A stretch of 64,000 nt of DNA from Microbacterium sp. BH-3-3-3. Lineage in GTDB: Bacteria; Actinomycetota; Actinomycetes; Actinomycetales; Microbacteriaceae. The stretch is taken from positions 1,435,182-1,499,181 of the forward strand of contig NZ_VEFS01000001.1 in the NCBI RefSeq assembly GCF_007679045.1, in the 5' to 3' direction. Shown piece by piece: positions 27,839 through 36,455 of the stretch. Position numbers and translations under genes: made by a program. Each line of letters begins with the position of its first letter. Within the stretch, counting starts at the first letter, position 1. The notes beneath the pieces are model-generated. The model searched no databases. It was not told where the DNA came from and saw only the letters and a list, made by a program, of their open reading frames with translations.

Positions 27839-28441
27839 TCACGGGAAGACGAGAAGATCGCCCGGGTCGATCTGTGTTTCACCGGGGATGACGGGCTCGC
27901 CGTTCTTCGTCAACTGGGCGGGATCGACCCCGAAGCGCTCGCCGATGGCGCCAAGCGAGTCGCCGGACCACACCATGTACGCCGACACGCGGGTGGTGTC
28001 GGCGCCGGAGACCACCGCGAAGCCCTGGGCTCCGGAGCGACGGCCGAGGTCGACGCCGTCGGCCGGCCTCGGCATCACGACGAACCGGGTCGGATCGTCG
28101 GGGTTGTAGTCGTGTTTCGCGGGGTCGTAGTACTCCACGCCGTCCGGCAGGACGTCGCCGGGCTCGCCGATCAGTGCGCGGAAGTCGTTGGGACACCCCT
28201 CGGTGCCCTGGCAGCGGAAGCCCTCGGGGTAGATGATCCACGGGCGGGACTCCTGTGCCCAGGCGGGGAGCTCGGTGACCGGCGGGGTCGCCGTGGGGGT
28301 CGGCGCTGCGGAGGGCGGGGCTGCCGCCTGATCGATGAGGGGCGGCGCATCGGATCGGGGGAAGCCCCAGATCGCGAGTACGCAGACGCCCGCAACAGCG
28401 ACCGCCGAGACGGCGAGGGTGATCTTCGCGGCGCGCTTCAT
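27839..28441 (-). CDS. Membrane-anchored LysM-domain protein
   Basis: A 200-residue protein. From ATG 28441 it has KRAAKI, a hydrophobic segment (LAVSAVAVAGVCVLAIWGF), a Pro/Thr/Ala linker, a middle domain with two Cys (CQGTEGC) and a C-terminal LysM-like repeat (VWSGDSLGAIGERFGVDPAQL..IDPGDLLVF). It probably binds peptidoglycan at the outer face. A start eight codons earlier is possible. Confidence 0.7.
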   Translation of the reverse strand: MKRAAKITLAVSAVAVAGVCVLAIWGFPRSDAPPLIDQAAAPPSAAPTPTATPPVTELPAWAQESRPWIIYPEGFRCQGTEGCPNDFRALIGEPGDVLPDGVEYYDPAKHDYNPDDPTRFVVMPRPADGVDLGRRSGAQGFAVVSGADTTRVSAYMVWSGDSLGAIGERFGVDPAQLTKNGEPVIPGETQIDPGDLLVFP

Positions 28442-28527
28442 GCGATCAGGCTCGCACAGCGGCATCCGGGATCAGAAACAGCGCGGGCAGGACGGCGCGA
28501 GCGGTCGTGGGGTGTGCGGGAAGGGTC

Positions 28528-28875
28528 TCAGAGGGCGGGGAGCATCACGTCGGACAAATAGTCCCGCAGACGTGGGACATCACGCGTGAGGGTGCGCCAC
28601 ACGCGACGCGGATCGAGGTCGTCGTCCCGCCGGGCGACGAAGGTGCGCATGTCGATGATCTGCCGCCACGGTTGCCCGTCGAAGCGTTCGCGCACGGAGG
28701 CGGGGATCTTCGCGACGGCCTCGCCGATGCGGATCAGCCCCATCTCGGCGGCCCACTGCGCTTGGATGTCGTCGAGGAAGTGCTGCTCGCCCGGCTCGAC
28801 GATGTGCGCGATCACCTCGCACACCGAGATGACCCGCGCGGCGGCGTCGCGCGCCTTTCGATCGTCCGCGGTCAC
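28528..28875 (-). CDS. HepT-like toxin family protein (DUF86)
   Basis: A 115-residue protein resembling the HepT/DUF86 HEPN fold: helix with ISVCEVIAHIV, then AAEMGLIRIGEAVAKIP and PWRQIIDMRTFVARRD. The HepT active motif R-x(4-6)-H-x-Y is expected at the MRTFVARRD position, but the His and Tyr are absent. The GTG at 28875 overlaps the stop of the MNT gene (GTGA). Without the RNase motif and the tyrosine that MNT partners modify, it may be inactive or work differently. Confidence 0.7.
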   Translation of the reverse strand: MTADDRKARDAAARVISVCEVIAHIVEPGEQHFLDDIQAQWAAEMGLIRIGEAVAKIPASVRERFDGQPWRQIIDMRTFVARRDDDLDPRRVWRTLTRDVPRLRDYLSDVMLPAL

Positions 28876-29315
28876 AGCGGGATCGCCTCGCGTAGGACTC
28901 TCTCGCCGAACTCTCCTCGCAGAGTGTCGGATGCCACGACGTCGACCTCGACGTGCAGAAGGTCCGTGAGGGCGAGACGCAGGCCGATCTCGTCGAGAAG
29001 ACCGGCTTCGGGCGTGAAATCGACGAGCACATCGACGTCGGACGACGTGGTCTCCTCGCCCCGAGCAACGGAGCCGAAGACGCGCGGAGACGCCGCGTGG
29101 AACTCGTCGACGAGGCGATGGATCTCGTCGCGGTGCCGGAAGAGCCGCTCGTTGAGGGTTCCGACGAGGGCCTTGCGGATGCGCTCGACGACCTCGGGAC
29201 TGGGCTGCCGACGGCCGTTCTCGTAGGCGGAGATGTTCGGCTGCGGCACACGCGCAGCGCGGGCGAGCTCGGCCTGACTCATGCCCGCCGCCTGGCGCCC
29301 CGCCCGGATGTCCAC
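28872..29315 (-). CDS. HTH-fused MNT nucleotidyltransferase (antitoxin-like)
   Basis: A 147-residue fusion. Residues 1-50 are a Cro/C1-type HTH (AGMSQAELARAARVPQPNISAYENGRRQPS). Residues about 60-147 are a minimal nucleotidyltransferase with GSVARG at 81-86 and DVDVLVD at 93-99. In type VII systems MNT proteins neutralise HepT by nucleotidyl transfer, and the HTH would give self-regulation. TAGACT at 29322-29327 stands six bases before GTG 29315, so this start is preferred to GTG 29321. Confidence 0.82.
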   Translation of the reverse strand: MDIRAGRQAAGMSQAELARAARVPQPNISAYENGRRQPSPEVVERIRKALVGTLNERLFRHRDEIHRLVDEFHAASPRVFGSVARGEETTSSDVDVLVDFTPEAGLLDEIGLRLALTDLLHVEVDVVASDTLRGEFGERVLREAIPL

Positions 29316-29321
29316 GGGCAC

Positions 29322-29327
29322 AGTCTA
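29322..29327 (-). promoter_or_regulatory. -10 box for a leaderless start
   Basis: Reads TAGACT on the minus strand, six bases before GTG 29315. It overlaps the alternative GTG 29321 context, which would leave no room for a promoter-start distance. Confidence 0.5.
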
Positions 29328-29427
29328 CCGAGGGGTTATCGCGGGCGATATATCTTCGCGGTTCGACGCCCCTCGAGCTGCTGCGCGGCCATACGCTGGT
29401 GGCCCAGCCACCCACCGGAGGACCGCG

Positions 29428-30075
29428 ATGACCGAGAACCCGCTCGCCCACCGCCTCGACTACACGCTCGCCGAGCTCGACGACGATGCCCTGTCGGCGT
29501 CGCCCCTCGCGCTGCTGCAGACATGGTTGACGGATGCCGCGGACCTTCCGGAACCGAACGCGATGGTCGTGTCGACGGTCGATGGCGAAGGGCGGCCCAC
29601 CTCGCGCACCGTGCTGCTGCGCGGGGTCGACGACGACGGTGCGCTGTGGTTCTTCACGAACCGGGACTCGCGGAAGGGGCAGGCGTTGGTTGGGAATCCT
29701 TCTGTCTCGATCCTCTTCCCCTGGTACGCGCTGCAGCGTCAGGTGATCGTGCTCGGCACGGCCACACCATTGCCTGCTGAACGTGACGACGCCTACTTCG
29801 CGTCGAGGCCGCGCGGATCGCAGCTGTCGGCCTGGGCGAGCCATCAGTCGCAGCCCGTGGCTTCCCGAGCTGCTCTCGAGGAGCAGATGGCCGAGGTGTC
29901 GGCGCGCTTCGGCGACGACGCGGTCGTGCCGCGTCCGCCGCACTGGGGCGGGTATCGGGTCGAGCCGCGGGAGATCGAGTTCTGGCAGGGGCGGCCGTCG
30001 CGGCTGCACGACCGGATCGTGTTTTCGCAGGATGGTGCGGCGGGCGAGTGGGTGGGGATGCGGCGGCAGCCGTAG
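29428..30075 (+). CDS. pdxH: Pyridoxamine 5'-phosphate oxidase
   Basis: A 215-residue FMN enzyme that oxidises pyridoxine/pyridoxamine phosphate to pyridoxal phosphate. Recognisable elements are SRTVLLRG (FMN binding), FFTNRDSRKG, FPWYALQRQV, SRPRGSQLSAWAS and the C-terminal EFWQGRPSRLHDR with its substrate phosphate contacts. Length is normal. GGAGG at 29417-29421 and ATG 29428 fix the start. Confidence 0.95.
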   Translation: MTENPLAHRLDYTLAELDDDALSASPLALLQTWLTDAADLPEPNAMVVSTVDGEGRPTSRTVLLRGVDDDGALWFFTNRDSRKGQALVGNPSVSILFPWYALQRQVIVLGTATPLPAERDDAYFASRPRGSQLSAWASHQSQPVASRAALEEQMAEVSARFGDDAVVPRPPHWGGYRVEPREIEFWQGRPSRLHDRIVFSQDGAAGEWVGMRRQP

Positions 30076-30382
30076 AGGTTCTCATCACGCGATCGTCGAG
30101 CAATCGGTCGCTCGCAGGCGGTGGTCCACTGGCAGATGCGTCGAGCCCTCCAACACCTGTTCTTATGGTGGGGCTGAAGATGGAAACAACCGGGCTGATT
30201 TTCGTCGATCTTTCAGAGCAGTCGCACGGCCTGGGCCCTTAGCATCGGCCGACGCTGCGCCTCGTGCGAGAGCAGCGACGCTCCTGCGGGGTCGGGGGAC
30301 CACTGACGAATGCTCGCTTTGATCGAGTTCGCGAGCGGCTTTCGAGACGTGATTCAACCTCGCTACAGGCGAGGTGCTGCCA
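30076..30382. other. Intergenic gap, nothing recognised
   Basis: No frame here has coding character and no hairpin or repeat stands out. It separates pdxH from the HNH gene. Confidence 0.5.
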
Positions 30383-31183
30383 TCAGCCAATCATGGCGCT
30401 GTGGTCCGGGCAGAGGAGGCGTTCACCGTTGGTGAATTGCCATCCTCGACAGGTCAACTCGGTCAGTACCGTCCGAGTCAGCTCGACCGCACTTTTCGTT
30501 CCGTCGAGTTCAATCACAGTTCGGGAAATGCTCGACGACCGAGAACAGCCCATTTGATCGCACGTCACAGCGATGTCCGACAGCACAGCCGACCCGCGCA
30601 AGCCACTCGTGGCCAGCACCTCGGCGAACTCGTCTATCGACGCTCTACGGCTGCTCATCATGTCCAGGCGTGCCCGAAGCCGTGATGCATCCGCCGACGA
30701 GAATTGCCGTGCCGAACTTGGCGCGTGCGTAGGGACAGCGGGCAGCATCGTGAGCGGTCGTGAGGCCGACGCGGTGCGGTTGGGATTATTCAGCGGGTCT
30801 CGCCCCGGGAGCCAAACGCCCATCATGCCCGGAATTATTCGTGCTCCCTTTCGAAGGTTGCACGCGCTACACAGCGTCTGCAGATTGCCCATGTCAGACG
30901 GATGCCCGCCGAGGCTCCGCGGGTAGATGTGGTCGCAGTGGTAGGCGCTGCCCCAAATGACAGATCCGCCGCATCCGCGACAGACGCCCCCATCCCGTTT
31001 GTAGACGGCGCGCCTGATTTTCTGCCAATCGGCGGGCAGGATGTTCGCCGCGTCGCGTCGCGCGCGTGCTCTTTGCTTCGCGGCAGTGTCGGCCGCCCAG
31101 GCAAATCCCCACAGACCTCCGGTGAGCACGGTCGCCAACAGATGGCCCCCATGATTGACCCGGTACCGACTTCGACGTCCCAT
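30383..31183 (-). CDS. HNH endonuclease
   Basis: A 266-residue protein. An N-terminal hydrophobic patch (HLLATVLTGGLWGFAWA) is followed by a zinc-bound HNH domain (about residues 55-115): RRAVYKRDGGVCRGCGG, then HCDHIYPRSLGG (catalytic H) and NLQTLCSACNLRKG. The C-terminal half is unassigned and ends with a Cys/His pair (CPDHSA). Stand-alone HNH proteins of this kind can be restriction or mobile-element nucleases. The membrane-like N-terminus is unusual. Composition is less GC-biased than the neighbours, suggesting acquisition. Confidence 0.8.
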   Translation of the reverse strand: MGRRSRYRVNHGGHLLATVLTGGLWGFAWAADTAAKQRARARRDAANILPADWQKIRRAVYKRDGGVCRGCGGSVIWGSAYHCDHIYPRSLGGHPSDMGNLQTLCSACNLRKGARIIPGMMGVWLPGRDPLNNPNRTASASRPLTMLPAVPTHAPSSARQFSSADASRLRARLDMMSSRRASIDEFAEVLATSGLRGSAVLSDIAVTCDQMGCSRSSSISRTVIELDGTKSAVELTRTVLTELTCRGWQFTNGERLLCPDHSAMIG

Positions 31184-31500
31184 ATTCCCCGCCCGCGGCT
31201 AACGACCGCACCCATAACGCTTCTAGGGCGCGAGGGAATGATACGTGCTAGTTCCCGGACGCGCGCATACCGAGCGCTGTAACTCGTATCCTTCGTGGGG
31301 CCCCCGAAAAGCCACCCACACCGTTCCGGCACCCAGATTCGATCCATCGACATCCGACGATCGGGAGCTGGGCCATCCGCGCTATCGGCCGGCTCCATGG
31401 CGACGCATATGGACACCACGTGTTAGTTGAGTGAGGGGAAGAGGCCCGTGACAAAGATTTCGATGCTGCCGGAGCGAGCCCACGTCTGGGGTCCGGTCCG
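31184..31500. other. Intergenic gap with partial repeat
   Basis: No gene seen. Around 31328-31350 the bases CCGGCACCCAGATTCGATCC closely match CCGGCACGTAGATTCGATCC near 33345-33365, upstream of the GTPase gene, so the two genes between may be flanked by a direct repeat. Confidence 0.4.
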
Positions 31501-32340
31501 ATGAGCCTCGCACCACACCGCATCGACGCGCGGACCACGGTCTGCATCTCCGTGTCGGCCCGCCCCACCAGCATCGGCACGCGCTTCCACAACTACCTCT
31601 ACGCCGAGCTCGGGCTGAACTTCGTCTACAAGGCGTTCCGCACGACCGACATCGCCGGCACCATCGCGGGGGTTCGGGCCCTCGGCATCCGGGGATGCTC
31701 TGTCTCGATGCCCCACAAAGAGACTGTCATTCCGCTCGTCGACACCCTCGAGGCGTCGGCCGCGGCGATCGGCAGCGTCAACACGATCGTGAACGACGAC
31801 GGAGTGCTGACCGCGTCGAACACCGACTATCTCGCGATCGACGAGCTCATCGCCGACCACAACGTCGACCTCACCCGCCCCGTGATCCTGCACGGCTCCG
31901 GCGGCATGGCGAAGGCCATCGCCGCGGTGTTGCACGCGCGCGGTGCCGACCGGGTCACGGTGCTCTCGCGTAACGTCGACACCGGGGCCGCCCTCGCCCT
32001 CCAGTACGGGTTCGCCGCGGCATCCGACCTGCCGGCTCTCGCGGAGGCGACGCTGATCAACGCGACGCCGATCGGCATGAACGGGCCGCACGCCGACGCC
32101 CTCGCCTTCCCGCTCGAGCACATCCGGGCGTCTCCCGTGGTGATGGATGTCGTCGCCTTCCCGGCGGAGACCCCGCTGCTGGCGGCGGCTCGCGAGGCAG
32201 GTGCTGAGGTGATCGGCGGCGACGCCGTCATCGCGTTGCAGGCGGCGCGGCAGTTCGTCGCCTACACGGGCGTCGTCCCGACGGTCGAGCAGGTCGCGCG
32301 GGCTGCGAAGTTTTCGCGGGAAACCGTGGCGGCGGGGTGA
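31501..32340 (+). CDS. Shikimate dehydrogenase family protein (AroE-like)
   Basis: A 279-residue NAD(P)-dependent dehydrogenase. It has the SxSxPxK-type catalytic lysine (SVSMPHKE, about residues 67-74), GSVNTIVN, the catalytic Asp in NTDYLAID, and a dinucleotide loop GSGGMAKAIAAVL. The start (ISVSARPTSIGTRFHNYLY) and the NTDY instead of NTDG place it in the shikimate-dehydrogenase-like side branch rather than the biosynthetic AroE. It may act on shikimate, quinate or a related compound. ATG 31501 is the first start in frame with family similarity. Confidence 0.8.
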   Translation: MSLAPHRIDARTTVCISVSARPTSIGTRFHNYLYAELGLNFVYKAFRTTDIAGTIAGVRALGIRGCSVSMPHKETVIPLVDTLEASAAAIGSVNTIVNDDGVLTASNTDYLAIDELIADHNVDLTRPVILHGSGGMAKAIAAVLHARGADRVTVLSRNVDTGAALALQYGFAAASDLPALAEATLINATPIGMNGPHADALAFPLEHIRASPVVMDVVAFPAETPLLAAAREAGAEVIGGDAVIALQAARQFVAYTGVVPTVEQVARAAKFSRETVAAG

Positions 32341-32429
32341 CGCGGGGGTCGGTCGGCTCGAGTGAAGGCCCGTGAGATGTCGACCGACGAGCTTGCTGGC
32401 TATTCTTCGGCTTAAAGCGTCTCCATTCG

Positions 32430-33233
32430 GTGACCGCGGCGATGGAGCGAAAATTGGACCACACTCATTTCAACCCGCGGAAAATGGACAGATTCCGACT
32501 CGTCGATTCTGAGCTGTCCGGCACGACTTCCGATTCTTGGGGGATCGAACTGGTCGTCAGGGCGCTCGCGGGGAGTCGTGCCCCGGTGCTCCCTGATACA
32601 AGCGGTAGGGCGATCGACCGTACACAGTATTTGGCGTATTGGCACGGCCTTCATTACCTTGCGGTCGCGCGATTGGGATGGCGTGATCCCGGCCGCGGAT
32701 TTCGTGCGTGGCGAAAACGGGGGCGCCCTCCTGGCGACGAGACTCTGGACTTCATCTGGTCGGTCTGGGGCGCCGACTCGAACTTGGACGCCTATGTCGC
32801 CTGGGCGACATTGAATCACCAGGCCATCACATCTGCCGATCCCGGCGGCCCGGCGAAACCGCCCTCCGAATCCGCATTGCAGTGGGCGCGCGGTATCGAG
32901 GACCCGAGCAATCTCGGGCTGCTTTCCGGGGACTCAAACCCTCCGCACCTCGGAAGGGCCAGCGATGAGACCGAGAGCATCCGTGATGAAGGTCGAAAGT
33001 CAGTTCTCACCATCACCGATGCCGTCAGGCATCGAGGAATTTTCATCACGGGAAGCCGCGGTTTTTACGAGGACCTGGCAACGAGGTGGGGAGAGCTCCC
33101 GGATGTCGCACCCAACGACTGGCGCATCGATGTCTTCAATCGCCGGTTGGGCTTTCTCGGCACCTACCGCTTCTCGCGGGCGACCGGTCGCCTTTTCGTC
33201 GGAAGACACGCGGTGCACATGCTGGGCAACTGA
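32430..33233 (+). CDS. Hypothetical protein, unrecognised
   Basis: A 267-residue soluble protein not matching any family I know. It has several Trp residues and a motif WGADSNLDAYVAWATLNHQ. The second half ends with FITGSRGFYEDLATRW and GTYRFSRATGRLFVGRH. No membrane segment or signal is seen. Codon use is more relaxed than in the flanking aroE-like and GTPase genes, which suggests later arrival. GTG 32430 or ATG 32442 may be the start; no ribosome site is convincing. Confidence 0.5.
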   Translation: MTAAMERKLDHTHFNPRKMDRFRLVDSELSGTTSDSWGIELVVRALAGSRAPVLPDTSGRAIDRTQYLAYWHGLHYLAVARLGWRDPGRGFRAWRKRGRPPGDETLDFIWSVWGADSNLDAYVAWATLNHQAITSADPGGPAKPPSESALQWARGIEDPSNLGLLSGDSNPPHLGRASDETESIRDEGRKSVLTITDAVRHRGIFITGSRGFYEDLATRWGELPDVAPNDWRIDVFNRRLGFLGTYRFSRATGRLFVGRHAVHMLGN

Positions 33234-33404
33234 GTCGCCAAGCCACGAGATACGCGGGGGTCAACGCTTCGGCCAGCTTCGCCGAACCTCCTCCCACGGC
33301 ATCCGCCCCCGCACAAGGGCCACGCCCGAAAGCGCCCCGCGCCGCCCCGGCACGTAGATTCGATCCATCCCGCAACCGCGGGGCGCGAAGCGAGCCACCG
33401 GGGG

Positions 33405-33410
33405 TAGGCC
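33405..33410 (+). promoter_or_regulatory. -10-like box for a leaderless start
   Basis: TAGGCC lies six bases before ATG 33417. There is no Shine-Dalgarno site. Confidence 0.4.
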
Positions 33411-33416
33411 GACACC

Positions 33417-34574
33417 ATGGCGAAGAAGAAGGCCGACACACCCGACCTCGACGACAAGGCGTTCATCGAGGCGAGCTCCGCGGCCAAGTCGCGGTACGGG
33501 CGGTTCAACCTCGCGATCGTCGGAGCGTCGGGCGTGGGCAAGTCGTCGCTGGTCAACGCCGTGTTCGGGCGCGACTGGGCGAAGGTCGGGCGGGGTCTTC
33601 CGGTCACTCGCGGCGTGCACTTCTACAGCGACGACTCGCTCGGCATCTGGGACGTCGAAGGGTTCGAGATCGGCTCGCCGGTCCCGCCCGACCAGCAGCT
33701 GCGCAACCACCTCGACGCCATCGCCGCTCACCCCGGCGACCACCAGATCTCGGTCGTCTGGTACTGCGTGCGGGCCGCCGACGACAGGCTGACCCCGGCC
33801 GACATCGCGATGATCCGCGAGCTCGATGCGCGGGGCCTTCCGGTCATTCTGGTGCTGACGAAGGTCGACTGGATCAAGAACCCGATCACCGGTCACCAGG
33901 GCGTCGCGAAGGACCTCGAGGCGTTCGTCGACTGGCTCAACGACCCGGTCGATCCGAACACCGGCGAGCGGCTGCGCATCCCCTACCGGCAGGTCATCCT
34001 CACCTCCACCCGCGACAAGAACGGGAAGGGAAAGGGGCACGGCCTCGGTGACCTTGTCACGGAGACGCTCGAACTCGCGCCCGAACGCGATAAGGACGCC
34101 TTTCGCATCGCACAGCGGCTCAACCTCCCGTGGAAGAGGGAGATGGCGCGGCCGATCATCGCCGCGGCGGCCGCAGCGGCCGCGGGAGCGGCGACGGTTC
34201 CGCTTCCCGTCTCTGATGCGCTCACTCTGGCGCCGATTCAGCTCACGATGATGGGCCGCATCGCCGCGATCTACGACCTCGAGGTCAAGACGATGCTCTC
34301 GGCGGGAGCGCTCGCGCAGTTCGGCGTGCAGGTGGCGGGCCGTGCGCTGGCGACGAGCTTCCTCAAGCTCATCCCCGGCGCGGGGATCGTCGTGAACGCC
34401 GCGGTCGCCGGTGCCCTGACGGCGGCGACGGGCGAGAGCTGGCTCAAGATCTGCGAACTGCTGCACACCGGCAAGATCGACGTGCGAAAGCTCGACCAGG
34501 AGTGGGCCAAGTACGCCCCCAACTTCATGGACGTCGCGAAGAAGCTTCTCGAGCGCCGCGTCACGAAGCGCTGA
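33417..34574 (+). CDS. Ribosome-type GTPase with hydrophobic C-terminus
   Basis: A 385-residue P-loop GTPase of the Era/YchF-like group. G1 is GASGVGKSS at 36-44, G3 is DVEG at 79-82, and G4 is TKVD at 148-151. Residues about 220-350 include an Ala-rich helix and MMGRIAAIYDLEVKTMLSAG, like DUF697-type membrane-associated tails. It may couple GTP state to membrane association; the target is unknown. The last 14 bases overlap the end of nagA on the other strand. Confidence 0.8.
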   Translation: MAKKKADTPDLDDKAFIEASSAAKSRYGRFNLAIVGASGVGKSSLVNAVFGRDWAKVGRGLPVTRGVHFYSDDSLGIWDVEGFEIGSPVPPDQQLRNHLDAIAAHPGDHQISVVWYCVRAADDRLTPADIAMIRELDARGLPVILVLTKVDWIKNPITGHQGVAKDLEAFVDWLNDPVDPNTGERLRIPYRQVILTSTRDKNGKGKGHGLGDLVTETLELAPERDKDAFRIAQRLNLPWKREMARPIIAAAAAAAAGAATVPLPVSDALTLAPIQLTMMGRIAAIYDLEVKTMLSAGALAQFGVQVAGRALATSFLKLIPGAGIVVNAAVAGALTAATGESWLKICELLHTGKIDVRKLDQEWAKYAPNFMDVAKKLLERRVTKR

Positions 34575-35688
34575 GCCACACCCGCTGCGGCGTCCAGTCG
34601 GCGGTCCACGCGATGAGGTCGGCGCGCATGCCGGGCTCGAGGAGCCCGCGGGTCGCCTCGCCCAACGCCGCGGCCGGAACCGCCGTCGCCGCGCCCACGG
34701 CATCCGAGGCGCTGAGCCCCAGGTCGACGATGGCCGTGCGGACCGCGCGATCGAGCGTGAGGGTGGAGCCGGCGATCGTGACGCCGTCGTCGAGCAGCGC
34801 GCGGCCCTCGGCCACCCGGACGTCGAGGTCTCCCAGGCGGTAGTCGCCATCGACGTGGGCGGCGGCGGCCATGGCATCCGTGATCAAGGCCACCCGCTGC
34901 GGCGCCGCGGTCAGCAGCATGTGGGCGACCGCGGGATGCACGTGCACCCCGTCGAGGATCAGCTCGAGCGTGACGCGCTCGTCGGCAAGCGCCGCGGGCA
35001 CGGGCCCGGGCAGGCGGTGTCCGATCGCGGGCATGGCGTTGAGGGCGTGCGTGAGCAGGGTCGCCCCGCGGGCGATCGCGTCGCGCGTGAGGGCGTAGTC
35101 GGCCTCGGTGTGCCCGAGGGCGACGCGGATGCCGCGCTCCGCGAAGAGCGGGATCGCGTCGAGCGCCCCGGGCAATTCGGGTGCGAGCGTGACCTGGCGG
35201 ATCAGGCCGGGTTCGGCGGAGAGCACGAGGTCGACGAAGCGCTCGTCGGGCAGGGCGAGGGCGGCGGGATCGTGCGCGCCGCGCCGCGCGGGCGAGAGGC
35301 AGGGGCCCTCGAGGTGAGCGCCGAGGATGCCGGGGTCGGCACGACGCGCGACCTCGACCCCGTCGAGCTGACGCCGCAGGACCTCGAGGGGGGACGAGAC
35401 GAGGCTCACGAGCGTGGCCGTGGTGCCGTGGCGACGGTGAGCGGCGACGCCGGCCGCGATGGCATCCGCCCCGTCGTCGAAGGCGTGCCCGCCGCCGCCG
35501 TGCACGTGCAGGTCGATCAGGCCGGGGGTGAGCGTCGTCCCGTCGAGGTCGATGTGCTCGTCGGCCTGCGGGGCCGGCCCCGAGCCCACCGCGGCGATCA
35601 GCCCGTCGCGCATCTGCACCCACGCACCCGGCAGGTCGCGCCGGGCGTCGACCACCCGGGCGCCGGTGAGCAGCAGGTCGGTGGTCAT
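34561..35688 (-). CDS. nagA: N-acetylglucosamine-6-phosphate deacetylase
   Basis: A 375-residue amidohydrolase that turns GlcNAc-6-P into GlcN-6-P. Motifs: PGLIDLHVHGGGGHAFDD (metal site), HLEGPCLSP, LGHTEADY, LTHALNAM and LILDGVHVHP, then ITDAM with the catalytic Asp. The start ATG 35688 overlaps the nagB stop (ATGA), so it is the last gene of the operon and translated after nagB. Confidence 0.93.
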   Translation of the reverse strand: MTTDLLLTGARVVDARRDLPGAWVQMRDGLIAAVGSGPAPQADEHIDLDGTTLTPGLIDLHVHGGGGHAFDDGADAIAAGVAAHRRHGTTATLVSLVSSPLEVLRRQLDGVEVARRADPGILGAHLEGPCLSPARRGAHDPAALALPDERFVDLVLSAEPGLIRQVTLAPELPGALDAIPLFAERGIRVALGHTEADYALTRDAIARGATLLTHALNAMPAIGHRLPGPVPAALADERVTLELILDGVHVHPAVAHMLLTAAPQRVALITDAMAAAAHVDGDYRLGDLDVRVAEGRALLDDGVTIAGSTLTLDRAVRTAIVDLGLSASDAVGAATAVPAAALGEATRGLLEPGMRADLIAWTADWTPQRVWLSAS

Positions 35689-36455
35689 GCCGTCGCGATC
35701 TCGCGGTGATCCCAGGCGAAGCGGTAGTAGTCGCGGTGCTCGAGCCGGGCGGCTGCGGCCTCGTCGACGATGACCACGGCCCGGCGGTGCAGCTGAATGG
35801 CGGATGCCGGGCACGACGAGGTCAGCGGACCCTCGACCGCCGCGGCGACGGCGGGGGCCTTCGTCTCGCCGAACGCGAGCAGCACGAGCACCCGCGCGTC
35901 GAGGATCGTGCCGATGCCCTGCGTGAGGCAGTGCGTGGGAACGTCGTCGATGCGCGGGAAGAACCGCGCGTTGTCGGCCCGGGTCGCGGGTGTGAGCGCC
36001 TTGAGACGCGTGCGCGAGGCGAGCGAGGAGCCCGGCTCGTTGAAGCCGATGTGCCCGGTGCGGCCGATGCCGAGGATCTGCAGGTCGATTCCGCCGGCGT
36101 CGGCGATCGCGGCCTCGTAGCGCTCGCCGGCTTCGGCCAGCGGACCCTCGTCGTCGCCGGGCACGCGCACGCGCTCGGGGGCGAGACCGAGGGGCGCGAC
36201 GATGTCGCGATCGACCACGGCGCGATAGCTCTCGGGGTGTCCGGCGGGCAGGCCCACGTACTCGTCGAGGGCGAAGCCGCGCACCGCCGACAGGTCGAGC
36301 GAGCGCTCGGCCAGCGCCGACCAGACCGGCAGCGGGGTCGAGCCGGTCGCGAGGCCCAGCGTCGGCTCGTCGCGCTTCGCCAGCGCGGCGACGATGAGGT
36401 CGGCGGCGATTCGGCCGGCCTCGGCCTGCGTCTTCACGATCGCGATCTCGGTCAT
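35685..36455 (-). CDS. nagB: Glucosamine-6-phosphate deaminase
   Basis: A 256-residue isomerase/deaminase making fructose-6-phosphate and ammonia. It shows LGLATGSTPLPVW (phosphate loop), FALDEYVGLP with the catalytic Asp, LGIGRTGHIGFNEPGSS, and QGIGTILDARVLVLLA. The ATG at 36455 overlaps the stop of the CutC-ROK gene (ATGA). Confidence 0.95.
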   Translation of the reverse strand: MTEIAIVKTQAEAGRIAADLIVAALAKRDEPTLGLATGSTPLPVWSALAERSLDLSAVRGFALDEYVGLPAGHPESYRAVVDRDIVAPLGLAPERVRVPGDDEGPLAEAGERYEAAIADAGGIDLQILGIGRTGHIGFNEPGSSLASRTRLKALTPATRADNARFFPRIDDVPTHCLTQGIGTILDARVLVLLAFGETKAPAVAAAVEGPLTSSCPASAIQLHRRAVVIVDEAAAARLEHRDYYRFAWDHREIATA

